DNA of 64,000 nt, taken from the NCBI RefSeq assembly GCF_001605725.1, contig NZ_CP011530.1, forward strand, positions 186,001 through 250,000, read 5' to 3'. Below, piece after piece: positions 17,465 through 25,511 of this stretch (its first letter is position 1; the number at the start of each line of letters is the position of its first letter). Under the pieces are notes generated by a model. It had not been told where the DNA came from. It saw only the letters and a list, made by a program, of their open reading frames with translations, and did no database searches. The position numbers were made by a program, and so were the translations under genes. The DNA comes from Mycobacteroides immunogenum. Lineage in GTDB: Bacteria > Actinomycetota > Actinomycetes > Mycobacteriales > Mycobacteriaceae.

Positions 17465-18358
17465 ATGGAGCTCAGTGACATCACGCACTTCCTCGCGGTC
17501 GCCGAGGCCGGGGGTATCTCGCATGCGGCCAAACAGCTGCACACCGTGCAATCCAACGTCAGCACACACATCAAGGCGCTGGAGGACGAGCTCGGTGTGG
17601 AGCTGTTTCGGCGACATGCCCGGGGCATGGCCCTGACCAACGCGGGTGAGGCGTTCCTGCCGTATGCGGAACGCGTCACGGCGCTGTTGAGAGAGGCCAG
17701 CCAGGTGGTCGGTGATGAGGCCGAACCCACCGGGACACTGGCGATCGGATCAATGGAGACCACGGCCGGCCTGCGCCTGCCGGGTGTCTTGGCGGCATAC
17801 GCGGCGGCCTGCCCGCGAGTGGATTTCACGCTCACCACGGGCACTACGGCCGAGTTGATCGAGATGGTAGTAGAGCACCGCCTGGACGGTGCTTTTGTCT
17901 GCGGACCCATACAGAACCAGGTGTTGACAACGGATTTGGCCTTCGTGGAAGAACTGGTCCTGGTTACTGCCCAGCGGCACACGGACCCGCGCGATGTCTT
18001 CGGCTCGCCGGCCAGAATGCTCGTCTTCCGCAACGGCTGTTCGTACCGGGCCCGGTTACACGAGATCTTCGCCGAACAGGGCAGTACGGATCCTCAGGTC
18101 CTTGAGTTCGGCAGCCTCGAAGGAATTCTGGGCTGCGTCGCTGCCGATATGGGCGCGACCTTACTTCCCGTTGGGGTGGTCACCGCCTCACAGCGGGCCT
18201 CGCTGCTGCGCATGCATCCGTTGCCCGCGTTGCGATCCCGAGTGGAAACGGTGTTTGTTCGCCGCGCTGATAGCGCGCTTTCACCGGCGATGTCGCAGTT
18301 CTTGCGTCAGCTGCGGCGCGCCGATACCCCGGTCATGTTGCGATCGGTGGCGCCGTGA
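17465..18358 (+). CDS. LysR family transcriptional regulator
   Basis: 297 residues. The N-terminal helix-turn-helix (residues 1-60) reads ITHFLAVAEAGGISHAAKQL and then QSNVSTHIKALEDELGVELF, a classic LysR signature. The rest is the periplasmic-binding-protein-like ligand domain. ATG at 17465 is preferred over a TTG 12 bases upstream. It lies downstream of and on the same strand as the NMO and tautomerase genes, unlike the usual divergent layout, so it may regulate its own unit from within. The stop is directly next to the end of the convergent CHAP gene. Confidence 0.93.
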   Translation: MELSDITHFLAVAEAGGISHAAKQLHTVQSNVSTHIKALEDELGVELFRRHARGMALTNAGEAFLPYAERVTALLREASQVVGDEAEPTGTLAIGSMETTAGLRLPGVLAAYAAACPRVDFTLTTGTTAELIEMVVEHRLDGAFVCGPIQNQVLTTDLAFVEELVLVTAQRHTDPRDVFGSPARMLVFRNGCSYRARLHEIFAEQGSTDPQVLEFGSLEGILGCVAADMGATLLPVGVVTASQRASLLRMHPLPALRSRVETVFVRRADSALSPAMSQFLRQLRRADTPVMLRSVAP

Positions 18359-18922
18359 TTACTCGTAGCGCCCGTACCCGGTGATACCCGAATCGTCGGC
18401 GGCCACGTAGGTCGACAGGCCCACGCCCCGCCCCTCGCCGCCGCCGACGGTGGTGAGGGTGCCGTTGTCGTTGATGAGCACGATGTTGACGTGCTGTCCC
18501 TTGGGGCTCGGCTCGTCGTACAGCACCATGTCGCCGGGTTTTGGCGCGTAGCCGGGAGCCTCGTAGCGGCCCTCATCCTTGAGATACGCGGTCAACGTCA
18601 GCACGCCGGGGATGCGCCAGTGTCCGGAGTTGGGGTTGGAGAACGGCTTGCCCGACGCGCGCATCACCCAGCTGGTGAAGTCCGCGCACCACGGCTCGTC
18701 GTTGCCCTCGGAGTACTTCGACATCCCGGCCTGGGTGGCGTACTCCTCCCCGAGGATACGCACCACCGCGGCACGCCCCGGGGACAATGCCGCGGTGTCG
18801 ACGACGGGAAATTCCGGTGCTGAGGTGCGAGAACGGTAGAAGCCGAGGGCGCCACCGGCCACCACGACCAGGGTCACGACAAGGGCGACCAGTAGCAGGG
18901 CACGGCGGGTCGTTGCACGCAT
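18359..18922 (-). CDS. Secreted or membrane-anchored CHAP domain protein
   Basis: 187 residues. A short Arg-rich N terminus and one hydrophobic segment (residues 8-27) form a signal anchor. The CHAP domain (about 58-187) has the catalytic Cys in DEPWCADFTSWVMRA and the His in GQHVNIVLIND. APGYAPKPGDMVLYDE, between them, is typical. CHAP enzymes are amidases or endopeptidases that cut peptidoglycan cross-bridges or stems, acting outside the membrane. The ATG at 18922 is chosen because it begins the signal segment; the open frame upstream is shadow. Confidence 0.85.
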   Translation of the reverse strand: MRATTRRALLLVALVVTLVVVAGGALGFYRSRTSAPEFPVVDTAALSPGRAAVVRILGEEYATQAGMSKYSEGNDEPWCADFTSWVMRASGKPFSNPNSGHWRIPGVLTLTAYLKDEGRYEAPGYAPKPGDMVLYDEPSPKGQHVNIVLINDNGTLTTVGGGEGRGVGLSTYVAADDSGITGYGRYE

Positions 18923-18969
18923 GCGATCCAGATTACGGAAATTGCCGCAGGGCCGGTGTCTGGCCGGGT

Positions 18970-19692
18970 TCAGTCTTCGGAGTCCCACAAACGCCGGTAG
19001 TAGGCCATGCGTACGGAATCCTCGGCCACGCCGTACGCGGCAAAGAAGGTGGCGTCCCAGCCCTTGCCGTAGTTCCACTCCAGCGACCAGCTGGCCACGG
19101 CAAGATCGGCCCACCGGTCCGCGACCCCAAGCTCGCCGAAATCGACATGACCGCACCAGTTTCCGGCGTCATCGAGCAAGGTGTTGGGTGCGCAGGCGTC
19201 ACCATGGCACACCACCAGGCGATCTATCGCGGGGTGCTGTGACAGCCCGCCGGGGTTGGGTATGCGGGCCACGCGCTGGGCCACCGACCAGCTGTACGGG
19301 CAGTCGTCGACGGGAAGCGCGTCATGAAGCGCGCGGAGCCCGGACCCGATGCCGCGCACCGCGGGCTCGGGGTCCCCGACCCAGCGCGGAGCCACCGCGC
19401 TGTCACCGGCGATGCCGGCGGTGTGCAGCCAATGCAGCGGGCCTTCGGTGTCTACCCCGAGAACGGTAGGGACCGGGGTGTAGCGGCCCGCCCAGGTGAG
19501 CTTCTCGGCTTCGGTGCGCAGGTTGACGGCCGGGTGCGGCGGCGACACTTTGACGAACTCCCGGTCTGGTCCGGTGCCGATCTGAAAGGTATGGCCACCA
19601 ATCTCGTTGTCCCACACCGGGAGTATTGAACGTCCCGATGCCAGCCGCGCGACAACACCGGGAATGGTCACCGGCTCGGTCGGAATCGTCAC
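18970..19692 (-). CDS. Aminoglycoside phosphotransferase-like kinase
   Basis: 240 residues of the APH/choline-kinase fold. VCHGDACAPNTLLDDAG holds the catalytic loop (H-G-D-x-x-x-x-N) and HVDFGELGVADRWADLA the metal-binding D-F-G-like motif. FVKVSPPHPAVNLRTEAEKLTWA carries the ATP-site Lys and Glu. It corresponds to Rv3817 by position next to the acyltransferase genes. Aminoglycoside kinase activity is not shown by sequence and many homologues phosphorylate other metabolites. The GTG start gives the conserved beginning; SDR is divergent, with 43 bases between. Confidence 0.85.
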   Translation of the reverse strand: MTIPTEPVTIPGVVARLASGRSILPVWDNEIGGHTFQIGTGPDREFVKVSPPHPAVNLRTEAEKLTWAGRYTPVPTVLGVDTEGPLHWLHTAGIAGDSAVAPRWVGDPEPAVRGIGSGLRALHDALPVDDCPYSWSVAQRVARIPNPGGLSQHPAIDRLVVCHGDACAPNTLLDDAGNWCGHVDFGELGVADRWADLAVASWSLEWNYGKGWDATFFAAYGVAEDSVRMAYYRRLWDSED

Positions 19693-19735
19693 CGTTCCAG
19701 TCTTGCGGCCTCGTCAACCGAATAGAGTGCCGAAC

Positions 19736-20509
19736 GTGAACCTCACTGACTTTCAAGCGCTCTATGACCTGTCGGGGCGCACGGCCATTGTCACTGGCGG
19801 CACCCGGGGAATCGGATACGCGATCGCCGAGGCGCTCGGGGCCTGTGGTGCGTCGGTGGTGGTGTCGAGCCGCAAACCCGACGCCTGTACCGCCGCGGCG
19901 AAGGAGCTGAACGACAAGGGGTATCGGGCACTGGGCGTGCCTGCCCACATGGGCGACCTGGGTGATATCGACGCCCTGGTCGCCGCCACTGTCGATGAGT
20001 ACGGCGGCGTCGACATCGTGGTCAACGCGGCCGCCAACCCGGTGGCACAGCCCATGGGCGGCTACACCGCCGAGGCGCTGGGCAAGTCGTTCGATGTCAA
20101 CGTGCGTGGGCCGGTGTTCCTGGTCCAGGCCGCGTTGCCGCATCTGACCGCCAGTGAGCATGCGTCGGTGCTCAATGTGGTGTCGGTGGCCGCGTTCCAG
20201 TACGTGCCCATGCTCTCGATGTACGCGGCGATGAAGGCCACGCTCATGTCGTTCACCCGGTCGATGGCCGCCGAGTACACCGGCCGCGGCATCCGGGTGA
20301 ACGCACTGGCCCCCGGCACCGTCGACACCTACATGCTGCAGCAGAACCCGCAGGAAGTCATCGACGCGATGGCGGCGCAGTCCTTCATGGGCCGGGTGGC
20401 GCACACCGACGAGATGATCGGCCCCGCGCTGCTGCTGCTGTCGGACGCGGGTTCGTTCATCACCGGGCAGGTGATCGTCGCCGATGGCGGCGGAGGAGTG
20501 CAGCGCTAG
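19736..20509 (+). CDS. SDR family oxidoreductase
   Basis: 257 residues of a classical short-chain dehydrogenase. The nucleotide-binding motif is TGGTRGIG (20-27), followed by NAAAN for stability and the catalytic S/Y/K set in NVVSVAAFQYVP and MYAAMKATLMSFTRSMAAE. VNALAPGTVDT and ITGQVIVADGGGG complete the fold. SSRKPDA after strand two favours NADP. The start is taken at GTG 19736 (V-N-L-T-D-F); a GTG 9 bases earlier is in frame. The substrate is unknown. Confidence 0.92.
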   Translation: MNLTDFQALYDLSGRTAIVTGGTRGIGYAIAEALGACGASVVVSSRKPDACTAAAKELNDKGYRALGVPAHMGDLGDIDALVAATVDEYGGVDIVVNAAANPVAQPMGGYTAEALGKSFDVNVRGPVFLVQAALPHLTASEHASVLNVVSVAAFQYVPMLSMYAAMKATLMSFTRSMAAEYTGRGIRVNALAPGTVDTYMLQQNPQEVIDAMAAQSFMGRVAHTDEMIGPALLLLSDAGSFITGQVIVADGGGGVQR

Positions 20510-20556
20510 CCGGGTATCCGGTGTGCAAGCCGCACTGCCAGCGCTAGGCTCATCTT

Positions 20557-21354
20557 GTGGAGCCTGTCTATGGAACCGTGATCGGGCTTGCCCGCACCGT
20601 ATGGGCTATTCAAGGCCTGAAGTTCACCGTCACCGGTGTCGAGAACCTGCCGACCGAAGGCGGGGCGGTAGTGGCCATCAACCACACCGGGTACATGGAC
20701 TTCACTTTCGCCGGGTTGCCGGCGTTCCTTCAGAAAAAGGGGCGCAAGGTGCGGTTCATGGCGAAGAAGGAAACCTTCGACAACAAGATCACCGGGCCCA
20801 TCATGCGGGGCTGCCGACACATCTCGGTGGACCGCGTCGACGGCGCCGCGTCCTATACCGAGGCGGTCGAGAAGCTGAAGGCGGGTGAACTCGTCGGGGT
20901 GTACCCGGAGGCCACCATCAGCCGCAGCTTCGAGATCAAGGAGTTCAAGTCGGGGGCCGCGCGGATGGCGATCGAGGCCGGCGTGCCCATCGTCCCGCAC
21001 GTCATCTGGGGCGCACAGCGCATCTGGACCAAGGGCCACCCCAAGCATCTGGGGCGTACCAACACGCCCATCTCGATCGCGGTGGGGGCACCCATCGCGC
21101 CGACGCTGCCGGTCTCGGAACTGACCGCGCTGCTGCACGCTCGCATGCAGCATCTGCTGCTGGAGGTGCAGGACGACTATGGCCAGCATCCGGCCGGGGA
21201 GTACTGGGTGCCGCATCGGTTGGGTGGATCGGCGCCCACCCTGGCCGAGGCCGCCCAGTGGGATGCCCAGGACGCCGCTGAGCGCAAGGCACAGCGTGCC
21301 GCGCGCGAGGCGGAAAAGCAGGCCCAAAAGGATGGGGCACAGAAAGACAGCTAG
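20557..21354 (+). CDS. PlsC-type 1-acylglycerol-3-phosphate acyltransferase (tandem copy 1)
   Basis: 265 residues. The acyltransferase block I is AINHTGYMDFTFAG (H-x-x-x-x-D), with the later blocks as FMAKKETFD, GVYPEATISRS and IVPHVIWGAQRIW. It matches the Rv3814c-Rv3816c group of M. tuberculosis, predicted to acylate lysophosphatidic acid or another glycerol phosphate at the membrane. The last 25 residues are charged and Ala-rich (AERKAQRAAREAEKQA), possibly a coiled helix. GTG start. The next gene, a paralogue, begins at the base after this stop. Confidence 0.92.
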   Translation: MEPVYGTVIGLARTVWAIQGLKFTVTGVENLPTEGGAVVAINHTGYMDFTFAGLPAFLQKKGRKVRFMAKKETFDNKITGPIMRGCRHISVDRVDGAASYTEAVEKLKAGELVGVYPEATISRSFEIKEFKSGAARMAIEAGVPIVPHVIWGAQRIWTKGHPKHLGRTNTPISIAVGAPIAPTLPVSELTALLHARMQHLLLEVQDDYGQHPAGEYWVPHRLGGSAPTLAEAAQWDAQDAAERKAQRAAREAEKQAQKDGAQKDS

Positions 21355-22119
21355 ATGGAACCGGTTTACCGACTCCTCGAATTCACGGCGAATACGGCGG
21401 TCCTCCTGACGGGGGCCAAGATCCGCTATCGAGGGTTGGACCAGGTTCCGTCCCGTGGCGGTTCGGTCATCGCGATCAATCACACGAGCTACGTCGATTT
21501 TCTTCCCGCGGGGCTGGCGGCTGTGCGGGCGGGACGACGGTTGCGCTTCATGATCAAGGCGGAGATGCAGGAAGTGCCCATCATGCGCTTTCTCATCAAG
21601 CACGCCAAGGCCATTCCGGTAGACCGCAGTGCCGGGCATGGCGCGTACGAAGCCGCGGTGGACAGCCTGCGCGGCGGCGAGATCGTCGCGGTGTACCCGG
21701 AGGCGACCATCAGCCGCAGTTTCGAGCTCAAGGAGTTCAAGACCGGTGCCGCGCGCATGGCGCACGAGGCCGATGTGCCGATCGTTCCGCTCATCGTCTG
21801 GGGTGCGCAACGTATCTGGACCAAGGATCATCCAAAAAACCTGAGATACAGCAAGATTCCGGTGAACGTCGCGGTGGGACCCCCGCTTCGGGCTTCCCCT
21901 GATTTCGCGCATACCACCACCGAATTGCACGATGCGATGGAGCAATTGCTGGTCCAGGCAGAGCAGGACTATCCCACCCAACCGGGTGCATACTGGTTGC
22001 CCAGGCGTTTGGGCGGCACTGCCCCCACAGTGGAGGAGGCAGCCGTGCTCGACAGCGAAGAACTGGCCGAACGGGCCCGCAAGAAGGCACAGAAGAAGAC
22101 GGATCAGGGGCGCGCGTGA
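21355..22119 (+). CDS. PlsC-type acyltransferase (tandem copy 2)
   Basis: 254 residues, a clear paralogue of the gene before it. The shared blocks are AINHTSYVDFLPAG (H-x-x-x-x-D), FMIKAEMQEVPIM, AVYPEATISRSFELKEFKTG and LIVWGAQRIWTKDHPKNL. The two proteins differ in the acceptor-pocket region, so they may acylate different acceptors or use different acyl chains. The ATG follows directly on the previous stop (TAG-ATG), and its own stop overlaps the next gene by 4 bases; all three are translationally coupled. Confidence 0.92.
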   Translation: MEPVYRLLEFTANTAVLLTGAKIRYRGLDQVPSRGGSVIAINHTSYVDFLPAGLAAVRAGRRLRFMIKAEMQEVPIMRFLIKHAKAIPVDRSAGHGAYEAAVDSLRGGEIVAVYPEATISRSFELKEFKTGAARMAHEADVPIVPLIVWGAQRIWTKDHPKNLRYSKIPVNVAVGPPLRASPDFAHTTTELHDAMEQLLVQAEQDYPTQPGAYWLPRRLGGTAPTVEEAAVLDSEELAERARKKAQKKTDQGRA

Positions 22120-22934
22120 CCCGTCCCACGCTTATCGCGTCCGATGTGGACGGGACGTTGATCGATTCCGCCGAGATCCTGTCCGCGCGCACCCGCGCGG
22201 TGATCACCGGTGCCGTGGAGTCCGGTGCCACGTTCGTTTTGGCGACCGGACGCCCGCCCCGATGGATCACGCCGATTGTCGACGCTCTCGGTTTCGCGCC
22301 GATCTCGGTGTGCGCCAACGGTTCCGTGCTGTACGACGCCGACAGTGATCGGATCATCTCCGCCGCCACCCTCGCGCCATCGGAGTTGGCGGTGCTGGCC
22401 GAAGTGGCACAAGCCGCCATTCCTGGTGTGGGACTGGCCGTGGAACGGGTGGGCCGTAGCGCACACGACGCCGCCACCCCGCAGTTCGTCAGCTCACCGG
22501 GTTACGAGCACGCGTGGCTGAATCCCGATAACACCGAGGTGTCCCTGGAGGATCTGCTGAGCTTTCCGGCGGTGAAACTGTTGGTGCGCAAGGCCGGAGC
22601 GCGCAGTTCGGAGATGGCCGAGGTGCTGGCGCCCCTGGTGACCGAGGCGGGCGCGGCGATCACCTATTCCACCGACAACGGGCTTATCGAGGTGATGCCC
22701 ACTGGAATCAGCAAGGCCAGCGGGATCGCGGTGGTGGCCGAACAGGCCGGAGTACAGCCGGGATCGATCATCGCCTTCGGCGACATGCCCAATGACGTGG
22801 CCATGTTGCGCTGGGCGGGGCACGGGGTGGCGATGGGGAACGCGCACCCGGAGGCGCGTGCTGCTGCCGACGAGGTGACCGCCACCAACAACGACGACGG
22901 CGTCGCCAAGGTTCTCGAACGTTGGTGGGGCTGA
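22116..22934 (+). CDS. HAD hydrolase of the Cof type, Rv3813c-like
   Basis: 272 residues. Motif I is ASDVDGTLID near residue 9-16 with both catalytic Asp; motif II is VLATGRPPRW; motif III Lys lies in GISKASGI; motif IV is IAFGDMPNDVAMLRWAG. These define the Cof/IIB branch with a large alpha-beta cap that acts on sugar phosphates and similar small phosphates. Its GTG overlaps the end of acyltransferase copy 2 (GTGA). Phosphatase action on a phosphatidic-acid-related product is possible from context but not shown. Confidence 0.92.
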   Translation: MTRPTLIASDVDGTLIDSAEILSARTRAVITGAVESGATFVLATGRPPRWITPIVDALGFAPISVCANGSVLYDADSDRIISAATLAPSELAVLAEVAQAAIPGVGLAVERVGRSAHDAATPQFVSSPGYEHAWLNPDNTEVSLEDLLSFPAVKLLVRKAGARSSEMAEVLAPLVTEAGAAITYSTDNGLIEVMPTGISKASGIAVVAEQAGVQPGSIIAFGDMPNDVAMLRWAGHGVAMGNAHPEARAAADEVTATNNDDGVAKVLERWWG

Positions 22935-22939
22935 GGCAG

Positions 22940-23509
22940 TTACGCCTGGTACACCAGGTGAGCAAGCCCGTCGCCGATGGTGCGCGTGTTGATCAGCGTT
23001 AGCTGTCGCATGGCCGCGGTTTCGCCGAAAAGCCTGGTGCCTGCTCCCGCGACCACCGGGAAGATTGTCAGCCGCAGCTCATCGATCAGACCGTGTTCCA
23101 GTAGGGCGCGCACCAGAGTGCCGCTGGCGTAGACGACGATGTCGCCGCGCACCGCGTCTTTGAGATGGGATACCGACGCAGGCATATTTCCGCCAAGGAT
23201 CGTCGTGTTGCCCCATGCCGAGACGTCTGTGAGCGTCGAGGTGACCACGTACTTGGGCATCGTGTTCAGCCGGTTCGCCCAGCTGGTGTTGCGCGCCGGC
23301 CAGCGTGCGGCGAAGAACTCAAAACCGCGCCGGCCGAACAGGAGCGCCTCTGCGACGAATGCCTCGGCGGCCTCCAGTTCGCCCCAAGCCGCACGGTCCT
23401 CCGCCGAGATGCGGGTGAACCAACCACCCCTTTCGGTGCCTTCGTCACCGGTCGGATCTTGGACCACGCCGTCGAGCGAGAGATTTTCGCTGACAACAAT
23501 TCTTCCCAT
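22940..23509 (-). CDS. RibD C-terminal/DHFR-like reductase family protein
   Basis: 189 residues of the dihydrofolate-reductase-like RibD_C family: starts IVVSENLSLDGVVQDP, with LLFGRRGFEFFAARWP and VYASGTLVRALLEHGLIDELRLTIFPVVAGAGTRLF. Members bind NADPH; most of this short type have no known substrate. AAGGAGG lies 7 bases before the ATG, a strong ribosome binding site. An 18-base palindrome 26 bases before the start (see 23535-23552) suggests repression by an unlinked regulator. It is convergent with the HAD gene. Confidence 0.9.
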   Translation of the reverse strand: MGRIVVSENLSLDGVVQDPTGDEGTERGGWFTRISAEDRAAWGELEAAEAFVAEALLFGRRGFEFFAARWPARNTSWANRLNTMPKYVVTSTLTDVSAWGNTTILGGNMPASVSHLKDAVRGDIVVYASGTLVRALLEHGLIDELRLTIFPVVAGAGTRLFGETAAMRQLTLINTRTIGDGLAHLVYQA

Positions 23510-23534
23510 CGCGGGCCTCCTTCACCGATTCCAC

Positions 23535-23552
23535 TGTCTACTCGTATAGACA
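23535..23552. promoter_or_regulatory. Operator-like palindrome TGTCTA-N6-TAGACA
   Basis: The 18-mer has perfect 6-base arms TGTCTA and TAGACA around CTCGTA. It lies 26 bases before the start codon of the DHFR-like gene, where it would overlap the promoter. Such sites are typical for TetR- or MarR-type dimers, but no regulator gene is adjacent. Confidence 0.65.
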
Positions 23553-23577
23553 CCGGATCGTCGGGAAATGGGCGGTG

Positions 23578-25311
23578 CTAGTTGGCGGGCGCGAACTGTT
23601 CGACGGGCTGCGGCGGGGGAGGCGGTGCGGGTGCGGGTGCGGCTGGGGCCGCGGGTGCCGAGAACTGCTCGGGCAAGGCGTTCTGCGCCACCGGTGCCAC
23701 GCCGAGTATCTCGTGGGTCTCTCCGTCGATCACGCTTGATACCCGGCCGCTGGCCCGGTCGTAGATCAGCGAACCGTTCTGGAAGTTCTGCACGATGATG
23801 TTGGGCTCGCCGACCTCTTCAGTCACTGGCAGTCCCAGCGGTCCGCGCTCGAAATTTGTTTCGGCCCAGGCGTGATAGATGGCGCCGACGACGGGATGCG
23901 CGCCGGTGCCGGGCGAGAAGTACATCGCACCATTGCGGAAGGTGGCGAAGCGGGCCTCGCCGACGGCCTGCTGCTCGACGGAGGTGGGTGCGCCGAGGTC
24001 GCCTTCGGTGCTGCCGAGCCGCATCCAGGTGTCGTAGATGGCCCCGCCGCGCAGGGAATCCACCAGATCGGGCGGTTCGCCGTTGGCCGCGCCGGCGGCG
24101 ATATCGCGTAGCCGTGGCATCAGCCGGTAGGCGGCCTCGCCCGGGCACTCGGTGTTGCCGACATCGCGGTGCGTGAAAATCGTTGGCAGCGTGACGACTT
24201 TCCCGCCGGGCACGGTGGTAAAGGGGCCGCCCTCGGAGGCCAGATCCACCTGGCCGCGGGGATCCACGCCGGCCAGCCGCAGCCGCCAGCCCAGCATGCG
24301 CCCGGCAGCCTGCAGCATGGCGGGGGAGGGCTCGTCGCGGGTGAAGTCACCGATCAGCGCGAGGCCCCAGCTGTGCTCATTGAATCCGCCGGTGTGCGCA
24401 CCCTGCACGTTGTTGGTGATGCCGCCGAAGCGTCCCTCGAAGATCTGTCCGTACTTGTCCACGAGCACGTTGTAGGCGATGTCGCACCACTTGAGGGTTT
24501 TGGTGTGATACGCGTAGATCGCGCGGATGATCGCGGCGGAGTCGTAGGGCGAGTAGTTGTTGCTTCCGGCGGTGTGGTGGACCACGCCCGCGCGCACATC
24601 GCGGTTGTACACCGGTGGGCAGCGGTCTGATTCGTTGGCGCCCCACTGCGCTCGGGTGATGATCCGCGGTCCCGCCTGGGGGAGCGCGACCGGCGCCGAC
24701 CAGCGTTCTTCCAGCCGCGCACCGTCGGGCGGGGCCAGCTTGGGGCTGATCAAGATGGCATCGAGCCCGGTGGTCAGCGGCTGCTCGATGCTCGCCGGCC
24801 GATAGCCCAGCCCGGAGTCCCGGCGGTCGCCGGCCCTGGGCGACTTCACATTCGCGCCGTACTTCGGTTGCACCGCGACCTGAGCGGAATGGGTGGAGCC
24901 GACAAACACCGGCTCCGTCGCGGCAGGGATCCCCTTGTCTTGGGCGACCGGATCGCCGGACTCCACGGGATCGAGTTCGTACCAGCGTCCCCAGCTGCCA
25001 TCGGTCTGCTGTGCGCGTACCGATACATCGACGGAAGCCAGGTCGGCGCCGCGCACGGCGATGAGGCTGAAGGAGTCTGCCTGCTGGATGTCGTGGACAG
25101 TGGCGGGAGTGTTCGGGCCGGGCAGCCCCACCTCAGAGGTCAAGACGTCGTGCGTGGCGGCATTCTGCAAGGACTGCGAGGTGATCGCGGTCTCGTCGGC
25201 CTGCTCGGATTTGAGGTGATCGACCACGCTGACGGTCATCACCGTCGCGGTCGCGGCAACGGCCAGCGCAAGCTGCCGTCTCACCGGCATCTTGCTGACT
25301 CGTATGGGCAC
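23578..25311 (-). CDS. PGRP/amidase-type cell-wall protein with LGFP repeats, Rv3811-like
   Basis: 577 residues. The basic start plus hydrophobic stretch (about 10-28) is a signal peptide or anchor. The amidase_2/PGRP domain lies at about 215-380: ITRAQWGANESDRCPPVY, VVHHTAGSNNYSPYD with zinc His residues, and WCDIAYNVLVDKYGQIFEGR. Two LGFP-type repeats follow (YDTWMRLGSTEGDLGAPT and YHAWAETNFERGPLGLPVT), then a Pro-Ala-rich tail. Likely action is cleavage or binding of peptidoglycan stems outside the membrane. The GTG at 25311 has AGGAGAG upstream. Its place next to erp matches Rv3811-Rv3810. Confidence 0.92.
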   Translation of the reverse strand: MPIRVSKMPVRRQLALAVAATATVMTVSVVDHLKSEQADETAITSQSLQNAATHDVLTSEVGLPGPNTPATVHDIQQADSFSLIAVRGADLASVDVSVRAQQTDGSWGRWYELDPVESGDPVAQDKGIPAATEPVFVGSTHSAQVAVQPKYGANVKSPRAGDRRDSGLGYRPASIEQPLTTGLDAILISPKLAPPDGARLEERWSAPVALPQAGPRIITRAQWGANESDRCPPVYNRDVRAGVVHHTAGSNNYSPYDSAAIIRAIYAYHTKTLKWCDIAYNVLVDKYGQIFEGRFGGITNNVQGAHTGGFNEHSWGLALIGDFTRDEPSPAMLQAAGRMLGWRLRLAGVDPRGQVDLASEGGPFTTVPGGKVVTLPTIFTHRDVGNTECPGEAAYRLMPRLRDIAAGAANGEPPDLVDSLRGGAIYDTWMRLGSTEGDLGAPTSVEQQAVGEARFATFRNGAMYFSPGTGAHPVVGAIYHAWAETNFERGPLGLPVTEEVGEPNIIVQNFQNGSLIYDRASGRVSSVIDGETHEILGVAPVAQNALPEQFSAPAAPAAPAPAPPPPPQPVEQFAPAN

Positions 25312-25454
25312 GTCGTCTCTCCTGGATCACATCGGACGTGCCGCATGGAGCGACACGACCACCAGGGATGTTACGTATGAGACAAATGTGACTAGTGATT
25401 CGACACGCGTCAAAGGTCGATCTTGATGTTTGGCGCGTTGATCACACGCAACGA

Positions 25455-25482
25455 CACCGCAGAGCCTCTGTGCCCTGCGGTG
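25455..25482 (-). terminator. Hairpin after erp
   Basis: CACCGCAG and CTGCGGTG form a perfect 8-base stem about 30 bases after the erp stop, with a 12-base loop. No U-run follows on the minus strand, so it would be a weak or Rho-helped terminator, the common mycobacterial type. Confidence 0.5.
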
Positions 25483-25511
25483 CCGTTTCGCTACCTAGCT
25501 TGTGTGGTGAC

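Noticed and set aside
20506..21981. A 491-codon minus-strand open frame over the two acyltransferases
   Set aside because: Antisense shadow that exists twice because the two genes are paralogues.
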